Origin: Promethearchaeota archaeon
GTDB lineage: Archaea; Asgardarchaeota; Lokiarchaeia; Sigynarchaeales; SOKP01
NCBI GenBank assembly: GCA_004524515.1
Contig: SDNV01000172.1
Coordinates: 1 to 5,252 of the forward strand
DNA: 5,252 bases
Reading direction: 5' to 3'
The translations under genes were made by a program, and so were the position numbers. The notes below the pieces were generated by a model. It did not search any database, was not told where the DNA came from, and saw only the letters and a list, made by a program, of their open reading frames with translations. Shown piece after piece: positions 1 to 5,252 of the stretch. The stretch's first letter is position 1. Each line of letters starts with the position of its first letter.

Positions 1-1
1 A

Positions 2-184
2 AATCGCAAGCTTGAGTTATCAAGTCGTTCTGATATTGTTTTTCGAAAAAGCGACTATATTTGTGGAAGAACTGTTTTAATAAATTGTTCTAAAGCATCA
101 AATCAAATTAATAAAGAGATAATTACTTGTCTTAAAGAACCTCAAACCCAAGTAAAATTGATATTCAAATCCGCTAGTAATTAA
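2..184 (+). CDS. DUF371-like archaeal conserved protein, C-terminal part (5' end outside window)
   Basis: This frame is open from the left edge to a TAA at 182-184 and gives the last 60 residues of a protein. The segment reads SDIVFRKSDYICGRTVLINC, followed by KAS, a helix with NKEII, and a final strand ending in KLIF. From memory this matches the C-terminal half of the archaeal DUF371 family (RGHPN-type N-terminus, then an IRKSD..DRT....DKA pattern), a small family of about 140 residues with no established function. The N-terminal half with the RGHPN signature would lie to the left of the window and cannot be checked. The stop codon is only 10 bases from the trm5 start, so the two genes are probably co-transcribed, which would link this protein to translation or tRNA biology only by context. 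The family call rests on recall of the pattern, not on a search. Confidence 0.65.
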   Translation, partial: NRKLELSSRSDIVFRKSDYICGRTVLINCSKASNQINKEIITCLKEPQTQVKLIFKSASN

Positions 185-194
185 ATGATGAAAA

Positions 195-1307
195 TTGAAG
201 TATATTCAAATTAAAAAGTTAGATGGGCAAAAATTCCTTGATTTAATCCATAAAAAACTAAGAAAAATAAGAATTGTCAATCCTGATTTTAAAATCGAAA
301 AAGAAGGTGATTTCATCCAATTCCCTATAATTCCAGATAATTTAAAATATTTGATACCAGACCTCAATGAAATCCATTACAAGATTGTAGAAAAGAATGG
401 GAACCCCAGATTGGAGTCAGCGAAAAAAAATATGACAAGTTATTTAAGAGATATTTTACCTAAGAAAATCTTAAGCCTAATACCAAAATCATATGATATA
501 ATAGGGGATGTTGCAATTATAGAATTTGATAGATTGGATAAATTAGAAGAACCAAAATTGCATTCTTATAAAAAAGAAATCGCCCAAGCATTACTCGATA
601 TTAATAAATCTGTTAAAACAGTATATGAAAAAGAAAGTGAGGTTTCGGGAACTTTCCGTGTTAGAGATCTTAGATTAATTTTAGGGATTGATCACTCTGA
701 AACATTACATAAGGAAAATAAAACTATTTACAAACTTGATGTTAAAAATGTTTTTTTCTCTCCAAGATTGGTTTACGAAAGAGAGAGAATCTCAAATCAG
801 CCTTTTATTCCAAATGAAATAATTGTTGATATGTTTGCGGGAGTCGGACCCTTTTCAATCCAAATTGCAAAAAAAAATCCAGTTCAAATTTTTGCGTTTG
901 ACGTCAATCCAATAGCTTTTAGATATCTGGAGGAAAATATTGAGATAAATAAGGTTAAAGATAAAATTAACATTTATAACATTGACGTTAAACAATTAAT
1001 TAAACCAGGAAATCAAATCGGAAATAATATTCATAATCAGATCGATCGGATAATCATGAATTTACCTGAGATGAATTTTAACTTTTTAGACGTTACTTGT
1101 TTTTCGATGAAGAATTCTGGAGGCATCTTGCATTTTTATTCATTTAGTGATAAAAAAAATGCATTTAAAGCCACCAAAAAGAAACTATCATATCATTTAG
1201 AGGAGAATGGATTTAAAATTGATTCAGTTAAATCCCAAAGGGTTGTAAAGGGATATTCACCAAGTACTGATCTTATTGTTATGGACTGCTTTATTAAATC
1301 TAGTTAA
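195..1307 (+). CDS. trm5: tRNA (guanine37-N1)-methyltransferase Trm5
   Basis: The enzyme transfers a methyl group from S-adenosylmethionine to N1 of G37, next to the anticodon of tRNAs, which prevents +1 frameshifting. Residues 1-70 (KYIQIKK..., EGDFIQFPI) fit the small N-terminal D1 domain that checks tRNA shape. Residues about 80-200 form D2, with FRVRD at 154-158, HKEN at 172-175 and FFSPRLVYERERI at 187-199. Residues about 205-370 are the Rossmann methyltransferase domain, with the SAM loop DMFAGVGPFS at 212-221, the acidic FDVNP at 235-239 and the NLP motif at 289-291. By alignment from memory with Methanocaldococcus jannaschii Trm5, E195 corresponds to the general base E185, R155 or R157 to R145, and N289 to N265. 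At 370 residues it is slightly longer than the roughly 335 of that protein, partly through an Asn-rich loop at about 270-282. A TGA at 189-191 forces a TTG start; the resulting MKYIQIKK begins as family members do. No Shine-Dalgarno sequence is visible. It probably sits in an operon with the gene ending at 184. Confidence 0.95.
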   Translation: MKYIQIKKLDGQKFLDLIHKKLRKIRIVNPDFKIEKEGDFIQFPIIPDNLKYLIPDLNEIHYKIVEKNGNPRLESAKKNMTSYLRDILPKKILSLIPKSYDIIGDVAIIEFDRLDKLEEPKLHSYKKEIAQALLDINKSVKTVYEKESEVSGTFRVRDLRLILGIDHSETLHKENKTIYKLDVKNVFFSPRLVYERERISNQPFIPNEIIVDMFAGVGPFSIQIAKKNPVQIFAFDVNPIAFRYLEENIEINKVKDKINIYNIDVKQLIKPGNQIGNNIHNQIDRIIMNLPEMNFNFLDVTCFSMKNSGGILHFYSFSDKKNAFKATKKKLSYHLEENGFKIDSVKSQRVVKGYSPSTDLIVMDCFIKSS

Positions 1308-1335
1308 GCATATGGTTAAATGCAATATGAATAAA

Positions 1336-1410
1336 CGGACCTGGCAGGATTCGAACCTGCGATCTTCGGATTAGAAGTCCGACGCCATATCCAGGCTTGG
1401 CTACAAGTCC
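1336..1410 (-). tRNA. tRNA-Arg (anticodon TCT)
   Basis: The minus strand reads as a full cloverleaf. The acceptor stem GGACTTG pairs with CAGGTCC (one T-G wobble). T8 A9 follow, then a D arm with stem GCCA/TGGC and a loop containing G18 G19. The anticodon stem TCGGA/TCCGA encloses the loop CTTCTAA, giving anticodon TCT, which reads AGA and probably AGG arginine codons. The variable loop AGATC supplies C48 to pair with G15, and the T arm is GCAGG/CCTGC around TTCGAAT. The body is 74 bases with no intron; the next base (1336, G on this strand) serves as discriminator. CCA is not encoded, so it must be added by the CCA-adding enzyme. Position 37 is A, so this tRNA is not a substrate for the neighbouring Trm5 and would instead be expected to carry t6A because it reads ANN codons. 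It converges on trm5. Confidence 0.96.
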
Positions 1411-1430
1411 TTTAAAGCATAAAAAAAGAA

Positions 1431-1440
1431 TTTTTAATAA
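1431..1440 (-). promoter_or_regulatory. TATA-like box of the tRNA-Arg gene
   Basis: On the minus strand TTATTAAAAA occupies positions -30 to -21 relative to the first base of the mature tRNA at 1410. This is where an archaeal TATA box (TBP site) is expected if transcription starts at or a few bases before the tRNA. The whole spacer is AT-rich, so a match of this kind can occur by chance; the position is the main support. Confidence 0.45.
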
Positions 1441-1530
1441 TCTAAAAACTTTATTATATTCTGTGTATAATGAAATTTAAAGACACTTTACCTTATTTTA
1501 CTAAATCATTAATAGCGTTTTTTTTAAATT

Positions 1531-1539
1531 TTTATAAAT
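1531..1539 (+). promoter_or_regulatory. TATA-like box for the nuclease gene, suggesting a leaderless transcript
   Basis: TTTATAAAT is centred about 25 bases before the ATG at 1560. In archaea transcription starts about 25 bases downstream of the TATA centre, so the transcript would begin at or next to the A of the start codon. This agrees with the lack of any Shine-Dalgarno-like sequence in the bases just before the ATG (ATTGACTAACAG). A run of T followed by AAATT lies immediately upstream, where a TFB recognition element would sit, but I see no clear BRE consensus. Confidence 0.5.
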
Positions 1540-1559
1540 TATAATGAATTGACTAACAG

Positions 1560-2303
1560 ATGAATAAATTAAGTGAAAGAAAATTTATACATCAAAATAT
1601 CCCCTATTCATTTTATTTGAACCGAGATCATCAATTTTTTAGTCCAAGAACTCATCCACAAGTTCTACGGTTCGGGTCTAGTAATAACCCTTATAGAAAA
1701 TTAAGATCCCATTTTTTAGAGGTTTTAAAAGGTAATGTACCAAATCAATACTTTAATTCAAAGGATTATCCACGGGTATCTCAGTTCAAAATTAGGGGTG
1801 TCGAAAGTTACTATTTAAAATTCTTCAGTAAGAAACTAATTAGGGCAGGTACAATTGAGAAGTATGATAAGGACTCAAATTTAGTTAGATTAGCTAAAAA
1901 AGTACACGATAATTTTAACAGTGTTTTTCACAAAAAGCCAGGCCATAATCCCGTTTTAAAAAATATATTGATTAAGGATGAGAATTCAGTAGCGATCGAG
2001 GTTCCAATTTGGAAAGAAGCTCAAGAAACGTGCCTTACTGGTCATATCGATCTGATCCAACTTGAAGATAAAACGTTAAAAGTAGTAGATTATAAACCAG
2101 AAGGTAATTTTTTGGTTTCTCTACCCCAAGTAGCGATGTATGGGCTCCTTATCAAGGAGCGTTTTGGGTTCACAGATTTAAAATGCATTTCCTTCAATAA
2201 AGAAGAAGCTTGGGAATATAACCCGAAGATATTAATTGAAGATATTATGACCTTTTTAGAATCAGTTAATGTTAAAGAGAGAGATTGGGAGCGATTTATT
2301 TAG
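1560..2303 (+). CDS. PD-(D/E)XK nuclease-like protein, RecB/Cas4-type fold
   Basis: A 247-residue protein whose second half carries the RecB-family nuclease motif order. KKVH at 113-116 supplies the motif I histidine. AIEVPIW at 145-151 is the usual strand before the active site. GHIDLI at 161-166 holds the first metal-binding aspartate, D164. VVDYKP at 175-180 holds the D177-x-K179 pair, and Q190...Y194 is the QxxxY motif. The catalytic set is therefore intact and metal-dependent DNA cleavage is the likely chemistry. Only two cysteines are present (C158, C209), so the four-cysteine Fe-S cluster of Cas4/AddB is absent. Residues 1-105 are basic and aromatic and match nothing I recognise. ATG 1560 is the first possible start after an in-frame TAA at 1554. 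No cas, helicase, methylase or recombinase gene is visible in the window. It appears to be a single-gene unit from its own promoter. The fold call is fairly firm; substrate and pathway are unknown. Confidence 0.78.
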   Translation: MNKLSERKFIHQNIPYSFYLNRDHQFFSPRTHPQVLRFGSSNNPYRKLRSHFLEVLKGNVPNQYFNSKDYPRVSQFKIRGVESYYLKFFSKKLIRAGTIEKYDKDSNLVRLAKKVHDNFNSVFHKKPGHNPVLKNILIKDENSVAIEVPIWKEAQETCLTGHIDLIQLEDKTLKVVDYKPEGNFLVSLPQVAMYGLLIKERFGFTDLKCISFNKEEAWEYNPKILIEDIMTFLESVNVKERDWERFI

Positions 2304-2553
2304 TTTTACCCTTTACCCCTTCGGTTTTCTCAGTAGTTTCTATAAAATTATTGAGCAAGAAATAAGATATAATTAACATAATGATTTCTATAGTGATACT
2401 TATGAATGATATGAATGTTCCATTGGTCCCTACTAATCTTAACAACAATGCACAAATTAAACCCGAAGAGAATAACACAAAAATAAAAATAGCCCTAAGA
2501 ATTTGAGAAAATGAGTCCCTAATATAACCAATTTCTTTCTTTACAAAAGACAT
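2296..2553 (-). CDS. small two-helix membrane protein, function unknown
   Basis: An 85-residue protein with two hydrophobic stretches, about residues 19-41 (ending ALLLRLVG) and 47-70 (FISFISITIEIIML... to LLNNF), separated by a short turn with GTNGT. The N-terminus has K5, K6, R13 and R20, and the C-terminal tail (71-85) is Lys-rich, so by the positive-inside rule both ends probably face the cytoplasm and the protein forms a membrane hairpin. I do not recognise the family. A GGAAGA stretch at 2565-2560, six bases before the ATG, is a weak Shine-Dalgarno candidate. The gene follows the 798-residue gene with a 63-base gap on the same strand. It may be the last gene of that transcript, although AT-rich TATA-like sequence around 2578-2590 could also give it a promoter of its own. 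Its 3' end overlaps the 3' end of the nuclease gene by 8 bases. Coding status is supported by length, start context and coherent membrane topology, not by homology. Confidence 0.7.
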   Translation of the reverse strand: MSFVKKEIGYIRDSFSQILRAIFIFVLFSSGLICALLLRLVGTNGTFISFISITIEIIMLIISYFLLNNFIETTEKTEGVKGKTK

Positions 2554-2616
2554 AAGTAATCTTCCAATTATGATTATTTTTTTAAATTAAGGCATCATTT
2601 TATATTTTTTTAAATT

Positions 2617-5013
2617 TCAACTTGCTTTCCTTTTACTTTTAAATTTAAAATATAATGCTTTATCTAAAATTTGTCCTATTTTTTCTGCAATTTTCTGAGA
2701 AATGTCGAGACGCTCTCCATCAAGTATATTATCAATCTCAGAAGAGATACTCGAAATTCTTCTTAATAACACTTGCTTTATTATTTCGTCTACATCCAAT
2801 CTTAATTTTTCAACACTAGGTAATTTAAAGTTCGGTTCTAATCGTCCTATTAAATTTACTACATCTTCATAAAATTTATAAAACATTTGCCTAGGATGTT
2901 CTCCAGTTTCAGAAAAAACTTTAATTGATTCTGTAAGAACCCTAGTATCCTTCTCCTTGTTCCAATAAAACTGATTTGGGTTGATTCCTGGCCTGTTTAT
3001 TCCCATTAGTGATGAAGTAATTTTTCTTTCAATCCAATTAAATGTATTTTCTTCTTGTTTTTCCCTAATTGCTTTGATTTTTTCTTGTTGCTCTTGTTTT
3101 TCGGTTTCAATAGCTTCTATTGCTTTACTTTTATTTATGAAATTGTATTCTTCAAATCTTTTTAATAAATCATAAGCAACGCAGTATGATATTGGAGAGA
3201 GCATTTCTGCTTTCAGTGCAATTGGCTTTATTTCACTATAAATTTTGCTAGGTTTATTTCTTAAGTCTGAAATGCTTTCTTTTAATGATTTATCTGATAA
3301 TAGCGCTAATATGAATCCATTTACTAGAAAAACTTGATTATGCGCATTTAAAACGACGGTTAATTCTTCTTGCCTTCTCATTATGCGTTTTATGATGAGC
3401 TCTTCAAATTTAATTCTTATCCATTCTTCAGATTCTAGAGTTCCATCAATTTTTTTCAAAGCTAGCAAGAATAATCCTTTATCATTGGTTATTTTTTCAT
3501 ATAATTCAATTAATCTCGAGTATTGCCTTAATATCTTAGATAAAATAAATAAAAATATATCTTTAACAAGTCTATTCAATACATCATCAAAATCAAGCAA
3601 TAATAAAATTTGATCGTAATTATTAAGATTTAGCCCTTTAAAAAACAACTCCTCAATAATTTGCTTTTTTTGTACAAATTCTCTTAGGTCATTAATTTTA
3701 AATCCTAAGTGTTCCTCAATTAAATTCCAGAGATCCTTATATTGAGATTCATCTTTAAGTACTATTTTGGTTAAATCAAAATCCTCGAGATTCATCAATC
3801 TTCTTACTAGCGTGGAATTCAAGCCACATAATAACTTTATAGTTCTTTCAAGTAAATTTCCTTCCTTCTGTAATTCTAAGATATCGTTTTTCTGAATATT
3901 ATAGCGAATAAAGTTGCTCTTTACTTTTTCAGTAATATCGGAATCAATTTCCATTATGTTCAAAATATCATAAATACCAAGCTGGTTAACTAAATAGATG
4001 ATATCTTGGAAATCTTGTTCATTTAGACTTTGAAGAAAATATATAAAGTCATTAGGACTTTTTCTTAATTGGGCTATTAATTTTTCTCTAATATAATCAA
4101 GAATTTTTTTTTCAAATTGGTCATAATCTAACTCTTGTTTAAACGATTCATCTATAAGATCAATCATTTTTCTTTTAACGTTATTTCCCTCAATAAACGC
4201 TTCTAAAGCCTTAGCAGAGATCGGTAATCTTTCTGTTTCATATTGAATTATTTTTTTTTTAATCATTCTTTCAGGCATTGTTTGGGTCTGAAGTTCTTTA
4301 TATGATTTAAATTCAAAGATATTTTTTACCAGATTAATGGTTCTGTTGAGAGTTGATAATTCAATTAAGTTATCTTCTTTCTCTTCACGTACTAATTTTT
4401 TTTCAAGTTCTATAGACAGATCTTTAAAGGATGAGCTATCATCCAAGATTTCTTGTTTGATTTGGTCTGTAATCCCTATTAAATCTCCAATAAAATCATA
4501 GAAATAAAATGACGGATAATCATGAATTATATCTAATAAAATAGTCTCAATTTCATTTTCTAATATTTTTTGTAAGTTCTCTTTTTCATTCTCAGTAATT
4601 TCAATATCTTCTTGTTTAATAATATTAGAAATAAACAAGTTTTCTAAATTGATAATTTTAAATAAGATATCAGTTTCAAGCTTGAGTGAGTCCTTTAAAA
4701 TCATATCAAATTCGGACTTGAGAATTTGTTTTTGGGATTGTTCTGAAGTTGAAGTCGCTTGAAATGTTAATTGATTTTTTTCTTGTTTTGTCTCGTTAAC
4801 CTTAATATCCATATCATGATAGAGGTGAATCGCAGCAGTTGATAATAGTAAATTTTTCAAATCTGCTTTCTTTTTCATTAGGTCCTTGATTAGAGCTTTA
4901 TCCTGATCTCTCTTTAAATGGGAGATTATGCGATTCGTGGTCAAAAAATATCTGTAAGTGCCTTCGATTGCCGTTTCTCTTCTTTTTATCCCACTTATTT
5001 TTCTCTTAACCAT
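2617..5013 (-). CDS. large all-helical protein of unknown function (798 aa)
   Basis: I do not recognise this protein. It is rich in Lys, Glu, Ile and Leu, reads as almost continuous amphipathic helix, and has only two cysteines (C396, C611). The N-terminus is basic (MVKRK...GIKRR, 1-12), residues about 70-100 look like a polar flexible linker (KQEKNQ, TSTSEQSQ), and 628-657 (KSKAIEAIETEKQEQQEKIK and on) is a likely coiled coil. After it comes a stretch of distinct composition, 658-732, with FNWIERK, GINRPGINPNQFYW, GEHPRQMFYKFYED and LEPNFKLPS; this is the best candidate for a conserved functional core. The C-terminus is basic (FKSKRKAS). I see no Walker A, zinc-binding, nuclease or methyltransferase motif, no signal peptide and no clear membrane helix, so a cytoplasmic scaffold or complex subunit is a guess. 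The ATG at 5013 overlaps the upstream gene by 19 bases and is preceded by AGAGGT, which suggests translational coupling. It may be specific to the host lineage. Confidence 0.85.
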   Translation of the reverse strand: MVKRKISGIKRRETAIEGTYRYFLTTNRIISHLKRDQDKALIKDLMKKKADLKNLLLSTAAIHLYHDMDIKVNETKQEKNQLTFQATSTSEQSQKQILKSEFDMILKDSLKLETDILFKIINLENLFISNIIKQEDIEITENEKENLQKILENEIETILLDIIHDYPSFYFYDFIGDLIGITDQIKQEILDDSSSFKDLSIELEKKLVREEKEDNLIELSTLNRTINLVKNIFEFKSYKELQTQTMPERMIKKKIIQYETERLPISAKALEAFIEGNNVKRKMIDLIDESFKQELDYDQFEKKILDYIREKLIAQLRKSPNDFIYFLQSLNEQDFQDIIYLVNQLGIYDILNIMEIDSDITEKVKSNFIRYNIQKNDILELQKEGNLLERTIKLLCGLNSTLVRRLMNLEDFDLTKIVLKDESQYKDLWNLIEEHLGFKINDLREFVQKKQIIEELFFKGLNLNNYDQILLLLDFDDVLNRLVKDIFLFILSKILRQYSRLIELYEKITNDKGLFLLALKKIDGTLESEEWIRIKFEELIIKRIMRRQEELTVVLNAHNQVFLVNGFILALLSDKSLKESISDLRNKPSKIYSEIKPIALKAEMLSPISYCVAYDLLKRFEEYNFINKSKAIEAIETEKQEQQEKIKAIREKQEENTFNWIERKITSSLMGINRPGINPNQFYWNKEKDTRVLTESIKVFSETGEHPRQMFYKFYEDVVNLIGRLEPNFKLPSVEKLRLDVDEIIKQVLLRRISSISSEIDNILDGERLDISQKIAEKIGQILDKALYFKFKSKRKAS

Positions 5014-5252
5014 TTCCTATATACCTCTTTGAAGTTGTCTAATATCTCGAAACTGCATTTTTTACCCCAATATTTAAAATTAAAAATGTGAAATAAATCC
5101 CCCTTGAATTGTTCTCGTTCCTGCTCAGTAAATCTATGAATTAAGGTTAATGAAACTGGACGTGGTATTAAATTTGAAAAATATTTTAGTTTTTTCTCTC
5201 GTAAATAATTAAATAAACTCTCTCCAACCTCAGGTTCAAAGATCTCAATTGG
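4995..5252 (-). CDS. unrecognised protein, C-terminal 85 residues (5' end outside window)
   Basis: The minus-strand frame is open from the right edge down to a TAA at 4997-4995, giving 85 residues. Landmarks in order are PIEIFEPEVGESLFNYLREK, then SNLIPRPVSLTLIHRFTEQE, FHIFNFKYWGKKC and the ending FKEVYRKWLREK. The mix of proline, aromatic and charged residues looks like a folded globular domain and not a translation of non-coding DNA. I cannot assign a family from this fragment. It overlaps the start of the 798-residue gene by 19 bases in a different frame, so the two are almost certainly co-transcribed and their products probably work together. The N-terminal part, which may carry the diagnostic domain, lies beyond the window. 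Confidence 0.75.
   Translation of the reverse strand, partial: PIEIFEPEVGESLFNYLREKKLKYFSNLIPRPVSLTLIHRFTEQEREQFKGDLFHIFNFKYWGKKCSFEILDNFKEVYRKWLREK
5023..5028 (-). promoter_or_regulatory. Shine-Dalgarno-like site of the 798-residue gene
   Basis: The minus strand has AGAGGT ending nine bases before the ATG at 5013. GAGGT is complementary to the CCUCC region at the 3' end of archaeal 16S rRNA. The site lies inside the coding sequence of the upstream gene, so ribosomes finishing that gene could re-initiate here. It supports ATG 5013 as the real start. Confidence 0.5.

Noticed and set aside
1308..1335. GCAT...ATGC inverted repeat between trm5 and the tRNA, possibly a terminator
   Set aside because: The stem is only four pairs with no following T-run, below what can be told from chance in AT-rich sequence.
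1336..1410. tRNA-Arg as an integration site (att) for a mobile element
   Set aside because: The tRNA is intact, I found no second copy of its 3' segment in the window, and no integrase is present.
1470..1544. 24-codon plus-strand frame starting MKFKDTLPYF in the tRNA-nuclease spacer
   Set aside because: It is too short to judge, overlaps the TATA-like box of the nuclease gene, and an AT-rich spacer easily contains such a frame by chance.
1560..2303. Possibility that the nuclease is a Cas4 of a CRISPR system
   Set aside because: It lacks the four Fe-S cysteines, and I see no direct repeats with spacers and no other cas gene anywhere in the window.
2578..2590. TATA-like AT-rich stretch upstream of the small membrane-protein gene on the minus strand
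   Set aside because: Too many equally AT-rich words occur in this 63-base gap to pick one as a promoter, so it is mentioned under the gene and not listed as a feature.
2981..3613. Two plus-strand open frames (2981-3175 and 3383-3613) opposite the 798-residue gene
   Set aside because: They lie wholly antisense to a long, coherent coding frame. Their Ser/Phe/Leu/Ile-rich translations are what the reverse of a Lys/Glu-rich helical protein gives, and neither has a promoter or ribosome site of note.
4425..4443. DDSSS at residues 191-195 of the large protein, formally a DxSxS (MIDAS) match
   Set aside because: It is not preceded by a hydrophobic strand as in von Willebrand A domains, and no matching downstream Thr or Asp motif is apparent. 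It looks like a polar loop between helices.

Overview
The window is AT-rich and looks archaeal. The evidence is a Trm5-type tRNA m1G37 methyltransferase with archaeal-style motifs, the 3' end of what looks like the archaeal DUF371 family, a tRNA-Arg gene without encoded CCA, and TATA-like boxes about 25-30 bases upstream of the tRNA and of a leaderless-looking gene. The large all-helical, Lys/Glu/Ile-rich protein on the minus strand would suit an Asgard (Lokiarchaeia-like) genome. That placement is an impression, not a demonstrated fact.

Left part (1-1410): a plus-strand pair, the C-terminal end of a DUF371-like protein (2-184) followed 10 bases later by trm5 (195-1307), probably one transcript whose promoter lies outside the window. 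A minus-strand tRNA-Arg(TCT) gene (1336-1410) converges on trm5 with a gap of only 28 bases. The trm5 start is odd: the reading frame can only begin at TTG 195, while an ATG-ATG pair at 185-190, directly after the upstream stop codon, is out of frame by exactly one base.

Middle (1411-2303): a 149-base AT-rich spacer serves two divergent genes. It carries a TATA-like box for the tRNA on the minus strand and one for the plus-strand gene at 1560, which appears to be transcribed without a leader. That gene encodes a 247-residue PD-(D/E)XK nuclease of the RecB/Cas4-like type with all the expected motifs but no Fe-S cysteine set. No CRISPR array, cas gene or helicase lies nearby.

Right part (2296-5252): three minus-strand genes probably form one unit. 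They are the C-terminal end of an unrecognised protein (4995-5252), a 798-residue, almost wholly helical protein of unknown function that overlaps it by 19 bases (2617-5013), and an 85-residue protein with two predicted membrane helices (2296-2553). The last overlaps the nuclease gene tail to tail by 8 bases. The large protein has no motif I can assign, so this cluster is the most likely place for something undescribed, but the sequence alone does not show what it does.
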